Numbered from the stretch's first letter, positions 45,785-56,869 are shown. The stretch is 64,000 bases of DNA from Peromyscus leucopus (GCF_004664715.2 NC_051083.1:117438534-117502533); one strand, 5' to 3'. Program-made: numbers and translations. The notes: a model not told the origin generated them from the letters alone.

Positions 45785-46400
45785 CATCTATATGAACCTA
45801 GGTTATTAATCACTAACACATGAACATGAGATAATACTCTCCAGGTTCTCAACTAGTAAGAGTGGAAACAAAGGTAGAGCTCACAGATACATCTGCCACT
45901 AGGCATGCATAAGGATTGGAATTATGGGCCTTGAAATCCTAGTGGATCCTTATTAAGCAAGACGCGTCACTCTTAAAAGAATAAGGGAAAAGATTGGAAG
46001 AATGAAACAAAAAAGGTAAGAAGACAAATAATCTAAGATGGTGATTCCTAAAAAGTATGGGTCATCTTCCTGCAAAACCAAAACTGTGTTTTACACGATT
46101 ATGGGTGTTTATGGTGCGAGTATATCTAGTTAGTTTTTTCTTTAATACATTGATCTCTCTTCGTTTCTATATTATTAGGAGCTAATCAGGAGATAAGATT
46201 GAATGAGGTGTATTAAGCCATTTGACGTCTTAGATAGTTGCCTCTTGTGATAATCTATGATGCCTGGCATTGTAGTCTTAGGTAAGGAGTTAATGCAATG
46301 CACTTTTGGTCACAGGAGATATCAGTTTGGTGGAAAGGGATAAACCAGAAAGGCCTAGCGTTTTTAGATGTAGCCCAGAACAACAAACTTGTAAGTTGTA

Positions 46401-47018
46401 TTCTTTAAGTCTGGTTGACTAATGATGCAGAACTCCTTGTCTTAGGCAGTGGTGGGTTTTTGATGAGAATAGTATTCTGTGGAAATAGGTGGGAGCCTAC
46501 AATGAGTTGGGCCTTGAAAAGCAAGCATTAGGTAAACCTTTTAGTTTCTTTCCTTTTGTTCTGTGTTTACTTATTTGCCTTTGTGCTCCAGGTTTTAGAA
46601 CACTCTTATTCACTCTTTGCATCTTACCTCATCTAGTCTAGAAGATACCATGGAATGGTTGATGGATTTAAACCCAAGAAGCCTTTTCTTCACAGGCAGA
46701 CGCTCCTTAAATCATCCTCCGTTATCTCCCCCTGCACTCCCTGGGCTTCTGCAAGGTTAATAGGTGCTGAGAAGGAAAACACAGAGAGCACTGAAGTATG
46801 CACTTGCCTAGTAATCAGGGCTGAACTGGAAAATTAGCTCGGGAACACAGAGATAACAATTGTTCTCCACTGAACAGTCTAAAAAAAAAAAAAAGCAAAA
46901 TTAGCATCTGGTCAAGGAAGAATTCCAAGTACATCAGAAAATACATTTTTGTATATGAAACACAGAATAACAGAATAATGGTAACTACAGAAAAGAATGT
47001 GGTCTCTGTACTCATGGC
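46401..47018. other. Unique sequence without a gene
   Basis: No recognisable repeat or exon. Normal CpG depletion resumes here. An A run is at 46,881-46,894. Confidence 0.35.
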
Positions 47019-47034
47019 CAAATGCTGCTTGAAC

Positions 47035-47222
47035 GCTGGGCGGTGGTGGCGCACAACTTTAACCCTAGCACTCCAGAGGCAGAGGCAGGCGGATCTCTGT
47101 GAGCTGGAGACCAGCCTGGTCTTCAGAGTGAGATCCAGGACGGCTGCAACACGGAGAAACTCTGTCTCGAAAAACTAAAAAACCTGAATAAATAAGTGAA
47201 AACAAGGGGAGGGGAGCTGTCC
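47035..47222 (+). repeat. B1 SINE with probable TSD
   Basis: 'gctgggcggtggtggcgcac' (head not expanded), 'gaggcagaggcaggcggatc', 'cgaaaaactaaaaaacc', then an extended A-rich tail. ccaaatgctgcttgaa on the left and ccaaagctgcttgaa at about 47223-47237 suggest a TSD with one indel. Confidence 0.88.
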
Positions 47223-47242
47223 CCAAAGCTGCTTGAAAAGAT

Positions 47243-47408
47243 GGCGCAGTATGGTGGTTGAGAGTGTGAATACAACCTCAAACCTTCTAGACTTGAGTTT
47301 TGACTCACGAACTGGGTAACTTGTTCCTTCAGTTCTGTGCCTTACTTTACTTATCTGTAAAATGAGTTACCTCACACACCTGCTGTGGCAATTAAAGGAG
47401 GCAGCTGA
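47243..47408 (+). repeat. MIR SINE
   Basis: 'gcagtatggtggttgagagt', 'tagacttgagttttgactca', 'gaactgggtaacttgttcct' and 'cttatctgtaaaatgagtta' follow MIR well. Confidence 0.8.
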
Positions 47409-47499
47409 TCTGCTGCCAGCCATTCTTTTCTGTGATTAAGCCTAGCTTCCTTTACCAGAATAGTGAGCTGGCGTTTTCTTTTCTGCACGAATCTGTTTG

Positions 47500-47720
47500 C
47501 TTATCCTGTTGTCACAGGCAGTGACAGGCTGCTGATAGCCTCCCCTCTTCCCTTCTTCTTTGACTCTTCCCACAGCCTCTTCAAACACCCCCTCCCTACA
47601 GAATGCCCTTTCGCAAGCTGCTTGAAAGCATCTACCCGTCAAGGCTCAATACCCTTCTCCATCCCAGCGCCGTGGTGACTGCTTGCTCTTCCAGGAAGTC
47701 CAGCTTTGCTGAGGAAAACT
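47500..47720 (+). repeat. Possible L2 fragment
   Basis: 'ctccctacagaatgcccttt' and 'cttccaggaagtccagcttt' resemble L2 3' ORF-end words. Weak. Confidence 0.35.
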
Positions 47721-48044
47721 AGCCAGAGCTGGGGCGCAGGGTTAGTTCTGTAGAGATTCTCAGATGGAAAGGAACAGCTGTTCTGCCACAACTGTTGTTT
47801 GTGAGAAACCCAAACTGCTCAGCTTAGAGCCACGCCAAAAGGAATTCTTTCAGATCACTGACTATGCCCTAATTAATTTTTTGGCTGAGTCCAACTTCAT
47901 CAATGACCTCTAGGTTTGTTAAAAAAAAAATCTTCATTTACCTTTTTTTGACATCCTTGACCAGACTTCCTAATAACCATTACTACATACCAGTGGCCTT
48001 CAAGTCTCATCTGTGAAGTCTTTTAATAGTTGTATTTTGCTTCT

Positions 48045-48195
48045 GGATTGTGTTTTGTTTTGAGACAAGGTCTTAATCTGTAGCCCTGCTGGCCTGCAAC
48101 TGGCTATCTAGGCCAGGGTAGACTTGAACTCACAAAGATCTGTCTCTATTTCCCTAGTGCTGAGATTTAGAAGTGTGCCACCAAAACCAGTCTTC
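48045..48195 (-). repeat. Old B1 SINE, antisense
   Basis: 'ttttgagacaaggtcttaat', 'gtagacttgaactcacaaag' and 'agtgctgagatttagaagtg'. Confidence 0.75.
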
Positions 48196-48287
48196 TAAAT
48201 AGCGATATTTTGCCTTTGTTTTCAGCTCCCTTCCCTACTCTCCATCAAGTTCCTAAGCAGACAAATGTACCCAGTCAAAAATCTCAG

Positions 48288-48535
48288 CGTCAGGGGTGGA
48301 GATGTAGATCAATGGGAGAGTACTGGCCTCACATGCACAAGAACTCTCATTCAGTCTCCAGCACTGTAAAAGATTAAGGAAAGTCTGCAGGTTACTCTGT
48401 GCATGCTTGTAATACCAGTACTCAGTAGGCAGAGACAGGAGAATCACTGCAAGTTCACAGTTAGTTTGGGCTAATGGTAAGCTCTAGACCATCTAGGGCT
48501 ACATATAAAGAATTTTTCTCAAAACAACAATAACA
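48288..48535 (+). repeat. B4 SINE (ID + B1)
   Basis: The ID half ('ggggtggagatgtagatcaa', 'ctccagcactgtaaaag') is followed by the B1-like half ('cttgtaataccagtactcag', 'taggcagagacaggagaatc') and an A-rich end. Confidence 0.75.
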
Positions 48536-48628
48536 GCAAAGAGTATCAGACAAAAGAACCAAATCATATATCAAAGTCCATTAGGGAAAACATACCAAGA
48601 AGATGACATTAAAAATTTCCATAGGCTA

Positions 48629-48863
48629 GGGCCTCGAGAGATGGCTCAACAGTTAAGAGCACTGACTGCTCTTACAAAGGACCCAGGTTCAATTCCCAGC
48701 ACTCACATGGCAGCTCACAACTATCTGCAATTCCAGTCACAGGGGATCTGATGCCTTCTGCTGACCTCTGTGGGCACTCGGTTTGCATGTGGTACACACA
48801 CACACACATGCAGGCAAAACCTTCACACACATAAAAAAATTAATAAATCTTAAAAAATAACTT
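48629..48863 (+). repeat. B2 SINE with TSD
   Basis: 'gagatggctcaacagttaag', 'ggttcaattcccagcactca', 'ctctgtgggcactcggtttg', CA run, A-rich tail. The TSD aaaatttccata is present before (48612-48623) and after (48864-48875). The right copy runs into a minisatellite. Confidence 0.92.
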
Positions 48864-48870
48864 AAAATTT

Positions 48871-49034
48871 CCATAAGCCAAATACAACTTTCACAAAATT
48901 GTCTGGCGAACTCCATAAGCCAAATACAACTTTCACAAAATTGTCTGGCAAATTCCATAAGCCAAATACAACTTTCACAAAATTGTCTGGCAAATTCCAT
49001 AAGCCAAATACAACTTTCAAAACTTGCCTGGCTC
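48871..49034. repeat. 42-bp minisatellite, about 3.8 copies
   Basis: Unit starts ccataagccaaatacaactt and recurs at 48871, 48913, 48955 and 48997, exactly 42 bases apart. Copies differ at very few sites and the last is cut short. The 42-base period keeps frame, giving a repeated 14-residue word on the minus strand that I do not regard as a gene. Confidence 0.95.
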
Positions 49035-49089
49035 AGTGAGCATGTCATCACAGAACTTGTCTTCTGAGGCTACAGGAACGGCCCATTCG

Positions 49090-49257
49090 GGTCCAGTGAG
49101 ATGGCTCAGCAGGTATTACTGGCAAGCCTGAGACTCTGAGTTGAATCTCTGGAGCCCACATAGTGGAAGGAAAGAACCAACTAGCACAAGTTGTCTTCTG
49201 ATCCCACACATGTGCTGTGGCACGCACTCCCTCCCACCCCACAATTAACAAAAAAAA
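49090..49257 (+). repeat. B3 SINE
   Basis: 'gtgagatggctcagcaggta', 'tggagcccacatagtggaag', 'actagcacaagttgtcttct' and an A tail. Confidence 0.85.
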
Positions 49258-49564
49258 AATGTAGTTTTTTTAAAAACTAGATGGATTTTTAAAAAGAGGC
49301 CCATTCCACTCATACTAAAGAACATGGGGACAGCCGGAAGTGTAGGGATAGCTTCAGGTGTAGCAGCAAATTTCCATGACAGTTGTGTGTTCACACTACA
49401 TCCTGAATATTAGCTACCAGATACCATTACAAGTCGTGGTATCCCAGCCACCCTTGGCATAACTTCAGAAGCAGAAAATACAGGGAATTATGGACAAGCA
49501 ATTTTCAGGCATTTCTCAGGAGAATTCACTGAAGACTAGGCACAAGTACTTCAGGACTCAGTAC

Positions 49565-49695
49565 CCCGTGAGGAGACTATGAGCTTCAGGAGTGTGAAGA
49601 TTTGCATCTACCTTCTTCTCTTTTGTATGCCCAGTATCTAGCAACAGAGCAGGGGCATTCATTATATATTTGCTGAGTTTACAAATGACTGAATC
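49565..49695 (+). repeat. L2 3' end fragment
   Basis: 'gactatgagcttcaggagtg', 'tatgcccagtatctagcaac', 'attcattatatatttgctga' follow the L2 terminus. Confidence 0.6.
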
Positions 49696-49696
49696 T

Positions 49697-49921
49697 GAAA
49701 TTTTATTTATTTATTTGAGATAGGGTCTCATCTATCCCAGACTGCCTTTGAACTTGCTATGAAGCCTAGGATAACTTCTGATTTTTCTGTCTCTATCACC
49801 TGAGTGATGGGATTACATGTGTGTACTATAACATCTAATTTATGTGGTGATGAAGATAGAACCCAGGGTTTCATGTATGCTAGGCAAGCACTCTGCCAAC
49901 TAAGGCATGTACTCAGCCCTT
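49697..49921 (-). repeat. B4 SINE, antisense
   Basis: 'tttgagatagggtctcatct' (B1 half), then 'agatagaacccagggtttca' and 'tgctaggcaagcactctgcc' (ID half). Confidence 0.82.
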
Positions 49922-50019
49922 ACATCCTTAATTTTACACTCCAGAATATTATGTTCTTCCATGCCAATAACTCCCACAGAAAATCTGATAAAATACCTAG
50001 TATGTATTTTAAAACTTAA

Positions 50020-50228
50020 ATCTGGAGCTGAAGAGATGGCTCTATGTTTAAGGGCACTTGTTACTCTTGCAGAGGACCTAGGTCTGATTTCCAGCACCCA
50101 CATGTCAACTTACAACTATCTGCAAGTTCAGTTCCAGGGAGTTATTATGGCCTCTATAGGTACCAGGCATGCACATGGTGCACATACATACATTCAGAGA
50201 AAACACTCAGACACATAAAATAAAATAT
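50020..50228 (+). repeat. B2 SINE
   Basis: 'gctgaagagatggctctatg', 'gatttccagcacccacatgt', 'caggcatgcacatggtgcac' and an AAATAAAAT tail. Confidence 0.88.
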
Positions 50229-50345
50229 GTTTTGGTTTTTCGAGACAGGGTTTCTCTGTGTAGTCTTCTGGAAAGCAGAGACCCACCTGCCTCTGCCTCC
50301 TGAGTGCCGAGATTAAAGATGTGTACCACCACACCACCTGGCAAA
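50229..50345 (-). repeat. B1 SINE, antisense, with an internal deletion
   Basis: 'tttttcgagacagggtttct', then a gap in the middle, 'cacctgcctctgcctcctga', 'gtgtaccaccacacc'. It is inserted into the B2 tail: AAATAAA-type sequence resumes after it. Confidence 0.85.
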
Positions 50346-50576
50346 ATAAATATATTTTTAAAAGTTTGAATCCTTAAATTTCAATGAAGTTAACTGATAG
50401 TGACTTATTCCCACAAAAATCAAAACCACTGTTTGAACAAATTCTTACACCAAAGCAGCCATGTATACATTAACATATAGCAAACTATAGTTCCCACTGT
50501 AACAAACCATTCCTCAATCATAACATCAAATCTGGTGAATTTCTAATCTATTCTAATTCCAAAGCCTGCTATGGCA

Positions 50577-51204
50577 TTTGTTGTGGTTTGAATATAGGGA
50601 CAGATCTGAGGTTCCTGTTCACTCTCTGCTTCCTGGCTGCATGTACAATGTAACTACCAGCCTCATGCTCCTGCACCCACACCTTCCTCCTTTAATAGAC
50701 TATATCCCGTTAACTATGAGCCAAAATGAACTACTTCTCCCTTGAGCTGTGCTTTTTCTGTACAGAGCCTAACCAACTTGGCTTCAAACTGTCTATGTAA
50801 AACTTTACCAACTGAGCCACATCCTTCCCCAACTTAGTTAATTCTTATAAGTGAGTTGCTTCATTTTTTTGCTCTTGACTTCCCTTTCTTTTATCAATGC
50901 CAACCTTTTGACTATTGGTATTTTATGATTTAATCTAATAATTGGTAAAGTTAGTAGCTTCTCCTTTCTCCTCCTTTGAAATATTCTTTCTGGATCTCTT
51001 CCACACATGCAGGCAATTTTGTTCTGCAAATCCCTCCATGACCACCTCCCCCCAGTGATAATTTGCATCACCAGGGTCCCAGAAACAATGATGCTAAGTG
51101 ACTATAGCCTGAAATTGAGACTGTGAAGCAAAAATAAATCTTTCATTCTTTCAAGTTGTTTTCTTGGGTATTTTTTTCACAGTGATGAAAAGTCTAATAT
51201 AGCA
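50577..51204 (+). repeat. MaLR (MT/ORR1-type) LTR, interrupted
   Basis: Starts 'tttgttgtggtttgaatata'. A first U3/R-like part runs to about 50765 ('gttaactatgagccaaaatg'). The end 'aaataaatctttcattcttt', 'caagttgttttcttgggtat', 'cacagtgatgaaaagtctaa' closes with CA. The middle holds an antisense ID-like scrap (about 50785-50835) and other sequence. No internal gene is present. Confidence 0.6.
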
Positions 51205-51254
51205 TACTTCGGTTTGTAACAGAATGCCTAATTCAAACTGAATTAAGCAAAAGG

Positions 51255-51408
51255 ATTTTTTTTTCTTTTTCAAGACAGGGTTTCCTGTGTAGCCCTGGCT
51301 GTCCTAGAACTCACTCTGTAAATCAGGCTGGCCTCAAACTCACAGAGATCCACCTAACTCTGCCTCCTGAGTGCTAGGATCAAAGGTGTGTGCCACCATA
51401 CCTGGCTT
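51255..51408 (-). repeat. B1 SINE, antisense
   Basis: T run, 'caagacagggtttcctgtgt', 'ctgtcctagaactcactctg', 'cctgagtgctaggatcaaag'. Flanks ttaagcaaaaggat and ttaaacaaaggggat look like a decayed TSD. Confidence 0.9.
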
Positions 51409-51865
51409 AAACAAAGGGGATTTTCAAACAATGTAAATAAGGGTTAGTGGATAAGGAAGGTTCAGAGCACCATCTAAGCAAGCCTGCAGCTCTGTTTCTA
51501 CATAATATGTTCAGCTCTGTCTGCCATTCATACTAGATTCATCTGCAGGCTGCCATCCCTCATTATTGTAAAATGGTTGCCAAAGCAACAAGGCTATCTA
51601 TTTCCTCTTGTACATCCTAGGAAAAAAGATCATGCTGCTTTCTATCACCATGGAAAAGAAGTCCCAGGCTTCAACTAACTGAGGTATCACTGATTCAGTT
51701 TTTGTTATCAACACATGCTGAATAGCTTAAGTCTGACAAAGGGATAGGTTGTCTAGATTGGTGAACATTAATTATAGTGGACATGGAATTGGTAATGGAA
51801 ACTATTTCAAATGTCAAATGACAACTTCGAGAGATGTTCACTGCATGAAACAATAGTATAGGGTT

Positions 51866-52270
51866 AGCGCTGAAGGCCAATGGAAGAGTGTTTGCTTACT
51901 GTGTGCAAGGCCCTAGATTCTATTCTATTTAGCACCATAAAATTGGGGAGAAAGGTAGAATTAAAAGGAGGCTGGAGATATGTTTCCATCAGTAAACTGT
52001 TTGCTGTACAGGCATTCAAGTACACTTTAGATGTACACACAACATCCATGTCAAAAAACTAGGTATAGCAACATGTTTCTGTGGTCCCAGTGCTGAGGGA
52101 AGAGGAAAGGCAGATTCCTGGAGCTCACTGGCTAGCCAGCCTAGCTAAATTGGTGCTCTCTATTTTCAGTAAGAGACACTCTCAAAAACTGAGTGACAGA
52201 GGTTAAGGAAGGCACTTAACATTAATCCCTGTCCTCCACATGTGCATTTACATATACATAGGAATGTGTA
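51866..52270 (+). repeat. ID-like SINE followed by a B3-type composite
   Basis: 51866-51945 follows an ID head ('gtgcaaggccctagattcta'). From 51966 comes 'aggctggagatatgtttcca' (B2/B3-type head). A B1-like middle ('ggtcccagtgctgaggga') and 'ccctgtcctccacatgtgca' follow. The exact subfamily is not known to me. Confidence 0.55.
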
Positions 52271-52455
52271 TAATCACATAAATCACATAAAAGAAAACTA
52301 ACCAACAGTATATACAGTAAATACAGTCTCCAGCTTATTAACCAAATATTCTTGATAATTTATGCTAAAGAATAAGTTTTTCAAAAGTTATATGCATTAA
52401 TGTTCATTTTTATCTCTGCAGTGTATGAAAAACTATTACATGTAATAGCAGATAC

Positions 52456-52671
52456 TGTAGGGCTGGCAAGCTGGCTCAGCAGTTAAGAGCACTTACTGCT
52501 CTTCCAGAGGACTGAGGTTTGGTTCCCAACACCCACATGGTGGCTCCCAACCGGTTCAGGGAATCCAATGCCTTCTCCTGGACTTGTGGATCCTGAATGC
52601 ACATGGTACACTTACATACATGCAGACAAAAATACCCATATATATAAGATATAAAAAAATACATTTTTAAA
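52456..52671 (+). repeat. B2 SINE with imperfect TSD
   Basis: 'ggctggcaagctggctcagc', 'gctcttccagaggactgagg', 'cccaacacccacatggtggc'. Flanks aatagcagatactgta and aatagcaaacactata look like a decayed TSD. Confidence 0.9.
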
Positions 52672-52706
52672 AATAGCAAACACTATAAAACTTAAATGTA
52701 CAACTA

Positions 52707-52865
52707 TTGCCAGGCGGTGATGACACACACACCTTTTAATCCTAGCACTCGGGAGGTAGAGACAGGCGGATCTCTGTGAATTTGAGGCCAGCCTGGTCTA
52801 CAGAGTGAGTTCCAGGACAGCCAGGGCTACACAGAGAAACCCTGTCTTCAAAAATAAAAAAAAAA
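52707..52865 (+). repeat. B1 SINE with TSD
   Basis: 'gccaggcggtgatgacacac', 'gaggccagcctggtctacag', 'cagggctacacagagaaacc'. The TSD aatgtacaactatt is present on both sides. Confidence 0.93.
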
Positions 52866-52895
52866 ATGTACAACTATTTTTTAAAAATGTTATCT

Positions 52896-53045
52896 GCCAG
52901 GCAGTGGTAGCACACGCCTTTAATCTCAGCACTCAGGAGGCAGAGCCAGGCGGATCTCTGTGAGCTGGAGGCTAGCCTGTCTACAGAGCGAGATCCAGGA
53001 AAGGTACAAAGCTACACAGAGAAACCCTCTCTCGGAAAAAATAAT
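52896..53045 (+). repeat. B1 SINE (cricetid-type) with TSD
   Basis: 'gccaggcagtggtagcacac', 'gagcgagatccaggaaaggt', 'acaaagctacacagagaaac'. The TSD aatgttatct lies on both sides. This is a separate insertion from the B1 just upstream. Confidence 0.93.
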
Positions 53046-53738
53046 GTTATCTATGTAACTCAATACTCTATGGATTATCATATAACTAATAAGAAAGGTC
53101 CATAAAGGCACGAGGATACATACATTAACTTTATATTTTAATGTAAAATGTAATAAAAACTAAATATAAAATTCTGTGAGTACTAATCCTATACTGGAAC
53201 ATGGAAAGATTAAGAGAGTTCTATTGAGCAAGGAAACTAAGGGCATTTTTCCTCTCCAGCATTGCACCAGCTGCTTCATAGGGAGGTCTTGCAGAGGGGA
53301 GAGGAGTGGGGTGGCAACACTTCACTTCAAGAGTAAGTAGATGACAGCAGGCTGTGTCAGTCTGTTTCGGTTTGAAGGTAGAAAAGGTACAGCCAGTGCC
53401 ACTTTGGAAACAGAAGAGAAGAACACTTCTGGTACCTGCCATGGATTTAATATTACCTAAATCTTATTTTCGGAAAGAAACCAAGTTTATTTACTGCACT
53501 GCAAAAGAGAGAAGTGGGCATGGCAGAAACAGAAGCACCCCCTGCCCCAATATTTAATTACTAAAGGCAATTTATTATGACAGATATGAGTGAATAAAAA
53601 AATTACAGACTAGAAAATGGAATAAGGCATATATGCAAAGAAATTCACAAAAGTAACAAGCAGCATCCATGGAATTAAATCATATGGAAATTCAAAGTGA
53701 GATTATTAGGACAGATTCCACAGAAAGGTGATAGAGAG
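53046..53738. other. Unique sequence without a gene
   Basis: No recognisable repeat or exon. Confidence 0.35.
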
Positions 53739-53789
53739 GGCCAGGGGTGGTGGTACCTAAGGAGACCCTGTCTTAAATGGGACCTTATC

Positions 53790-54140
53790 CCCTCCAGCTG
53801 AACTACTGAGTACTATGGATTGGGCGGGGGTGGGGGTGAAGCAGAGACAGCCATTGTCTTCAGTTATGTACTCAACATCAAGCCCACCAGGCTCCAATGG
53901 CTAGTTCTAAACCCATGGTCACACAAATGACTCTGGTTAAACCCAGAGAATCATCAAACAAAAATACATGAATGTGGGAAGTGGACTTTTTGAGAGGAGA
54001 TGGGAATGAGGGAGGGGAGGAAGGAGGGAAGAGAGGGGTGTGAGAATAATTTGATTGCATTTTATATATATACATATGTATGTATGTATATGAAAATTTC
54101 AAATGGCATATTTAATCAATAAAAATAAAACAAAACAAAA
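53790..54140 (+). repeat. Rodent L1 (Lx-type) 3' UTR
   Basis: 'gccattgtcttcagttatgt', 'caagcccaccaggctccaat', 'aaatacatgaatgtgggaag', then a G-rich tract (53992-54042) and 'aatcaataaaaataaaac'. This resembles the 3' UTR of rodent L1, including its purine-rich tract. A B1-like scrap precedes it at 53739-53780. Confidence 0.7.
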
Positions 54141-54606
54141 AGACAGGAAACGTTTTAGTGTTCATAGAAAATAGAAAGAGCAGGGACTGAACAGCAAAAT
54201 GCACTGTGATCTTCCATAAAAATACCAAATACAAAGTTCCAGGGACTCTGAGACCATTTTACTTATTCTGCAAATCTTCGTTCTTGATCCTCCCAAGAGA
54301 TCCAAGAAAATGTCTTCCTCAGTTCACCCATAGATACATAGTGACAACCACATCATGAAAGCATCACGGCTCATCCCAAGACGTTAAACATGAGGAAACA
54401 GACATGAATCAATGAAATGCACAAGTTTAAGGAGTGGAGGACTCTTTGTGATCTATGACAACAGGAAGTTACATTTCTCTAACTCATAGTACCCAGAGCG
54501 AATGTTCTAAAGAACACAACTTTGATTACATCAATCTACTGATCAACTGCCATAGCTTCTACCTGCCTCCACCAGCAACCTCTTGAAACTTGTCTTAAAG
54601 GTCCTT
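54141..54606. other. Unique sequence without a gene
   Basis: No recognisable repeat or exon. Confidence 0.35.
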
Positions 54607-54953
54607 GTGTTAGTTACTTTTCTATTGCTGTGACAAAATACCATGGCCAAGGTAACTTATGAAAGACGAGATTTAATTGGGCTTACAGTTTCAGAGGGTC
54701 AGAGTCCACGAGGGTGGAGCAAGGGTATGGCAGCCGGAACAGCTGAGAGCTCATCTAAAGTAGGAAGCAGAAACCCATTTGGCGGATACAGTGTGAATCT
54801 CCTCAAACCTCAAAGCTCATGCCCAGTGACACACCTCACTTCTAACAAGGCCATGCCACCCAGTTCTTCCCAAACAGTTTCACCAATTGAGGACCAAATA
54901 TTCAAACCTACGAGCCTGTGGGGGGCATTCTCAGTTAGTCCTCTGCAGCCTAC
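54607..54953 (-). repeat. MaLR (MT-type) LTR, antisense
   Basis: 'gttagttacttttctattgc', 'ggcttacagtttcagagggt', 'aacaaggccatgccacccag' and 'gtggggggcattctcagtta' match the reverse of an MT-type solo LTR. No viral gene is present. Confidence 0.75.
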
Positions 54954-55162
54954 ATATAATCACCTCACTCTCCTTATACTCCATAAATCATAACCTGAAT
55001 ACAGCAATAGGTAAATAACTATTGTAATAGATTTGGAAGACATATGGAAAGGAAGGGAAGAAAACATACTTGAAAATATTTTTATAAATTAAAAGATGGA
55101 AGTTTGGAAGGACAAAACAGATTTGAAAAAGAATTGTACAGAACATACAGATGAGAAAAAAT

Positions 55163-55395
55163 AAAAAGCCAGGCATGGTGGCACAGATCTGTCCTGCCAG
55201 CTACTTAGGAAGCAAAGGCATCATAATTTCAAGGTATGTCTGGATTACAGAGTAAATTCAAGATCAGCCTGGGCAATTCAGTGAGGCCCTGTCTCAAAAT
55301 AGAGGGCCATGTAGTTCAGTGGTAGAGCACTTGTGTAGCATGTATCAGACTATGACTCCCTATGTTCAATCTGCAGTGTTTCAGGAAAAAGAAAA
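55163..55395 (+). repeat. B1-ID dimeric SINE
   Basis: The old B1 half ('gccaggcatggtggcacaga', 'gaggccctgtctcaaaatag') is followed by the ID half ('gtagttcagtggtagagcac', 'ttgtgtagcatgtatcaga'). The half order is opposite to the B4 copies elsewhere in the window. Confidence 0.75.
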
Positions 55396-56255
55396 AAGAA
55401 CAGTCAAAACTAAGACCCCAAATGTTGGTTAGCCAGAAGATTATAGAAAAGAATTGGTACTTTGGGCCTGGGCCTTGAAACCTGACAAGAGCATTCCCTT
55501 TACAGGAGATAACTGAAGCAGTATTCCTTTGGGTGCTTGAAGTCTTGGGCCAATACAAGGGGTAACAGTTGAACCTGGAACTCTTCAATTTAGCTGCCAT
55601 CTGATGGGATGAGTTTTTTCTGAGAAACCAATGTCCCATGGCTACGTGCAGATGTAGAGGCACAGCCTCTTAAGAGAAAAGATTTTCAAATTTAAGCTCT
55701 GGGGGCTCCCACAGTCAGGGATCAGTCAATGAAGTGACCATGAAAGTTATGTAGAAACACACAAACCTTGTTAATGAAGGGTACCTAGAGTACACTACAA
55801 ATCACCCACATCCTCTTTCTGCCACAGTGACTTGGGAAGGAAATGAGCACAGGTTCTGGCCCACTTGGCAATTATTAATGGCCAGATGCTCACACTTGAG
55901 AGAGTCTGCAATTGCACTGCAAAATAAAATCCCTGGCAATTGAGAAAACTCAAGAAGCCATTTTATCATCCAAATGGGTATCTAAAAGATGTGATATTGC
56001 TTTGAGAAGGCAAGGAAAGAATTATCTGGATTTTGCAAAATGCATATATTAGTGATAGCTCCAAATGTCCTCAGGGTTGGTAACATGCTCTCCAAATAAA
56101 TGTAACAGTCTTACCAAATATTGCTCAAATTAATGTACCTAGCCATTTTATTTTACAAAACTGGTCAGTATTTTTATTTTAATGTTTACATAAATGAATG
56201 AGCAATCCTATAAAAGCAATTTTATGCAATTTAACAAGGTCACAGCAATGCTTTA
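55396..56255. other. Unique sequence without a gene
   Basis: No recognisable repeat or exon. A 115-codon minus-strand frame (55316-55663) overlaps the SINE and has no known domain. Confidence 0.35.
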
Positions 56256-56265
56256 AAAGCATACA

Positions 56266-56412
56266 CCTTTTTTTGTTGTTTTTCGAGATAAGGTTTCTCT
56301 GTGTAACAGCTCTGGCTGTCCTGGAACTTGCTTTGCAGACCAGGTTGGCGGTGAACCCACAGGCCTACCTCTGCCTCCTGAGGGCTAGGATTAAAGGCAC
56401 CACTGCCCAGCT
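56266..56412 (-). repeat. B1 SINE, antisense, with TSD
   Basis: 'tttttcgagataaggtttct', 'ctggctgtcctggaacttgc', 'acctctgcctcctgagggct'. Flanks aaaagcatacacctttt and gaaagcatacagctttt look like a TSD. Confidence 0.9.
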
Positions 56413-56429
56413 GAAAGCATACAGCTTTT

Positions 56430-56869
56430 AAGTGAGTAGTGCAACTTACCTATTTGGCACACTAAACAAGTAATACATTAAATAGGTTTATTTACAACTG
56501 AGTTCAACTTAAAAATTCAAGATTATCTTTGTCCTCACCCTTTTAAAATTCCAAGCAGAGTGAATCTTCTGTAAATGAATAAAAACATTGTTCACAATCA
56601 CAACAAACTTTCACCACAATATTATCACTGAAAAGAATGTGCTACAGTATTTTACAAAAGGCTATGGAAAGAAAGTAATTGATTAAAACAAGAGCAGAAA
56701 TTATATTAAAATAGGCTCACTTTCACTTTTAAAGACTTGGATTATGTCTACAATGACTCTATATAGAGAATATTCAGCATAATACAATATTAAATATGCT
56801 ACCACCACCTTACCTACAGACTGATTAAAGGGCAAATTAAAGTGTCATGAAGTCATCTTGCTAACCTTC
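56430..56869. other. Unique sequence without a gene
   Basis: AT-rich, with no recognisable repeat or exon. Confidence 0.35.

Larger units (their letters stand above)
35230..46400. other. Block with little CpG depletion and almost no readable repeats
   Basis: CpG is frequent over much of the block: 21 in 35,581-36,180 by hand count, against 4 in 34,141-34,740. About 43.7-45.0 kb looks more normal. Only a few, heavily altered SINE remnants are seen. Open frames are short and show no domain. It most likely reflects uncorrected read sequence used to fill an assembly gap. Edges are approximate. Confidence 0.6.

Noticed and set aside
35230..46400. Bacterial or viral contamination in the odd block
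   Set aside because: No long open frames or gene-dense layout; scrambled rodent B1 and MIR words are visible inside it, pointing to rodent DNA with errors.
48871..49034. CRISPR-like repeat array
   Set aside because: Units are contiguous without spacers and the genome is mammalian; it is a minisatellite.
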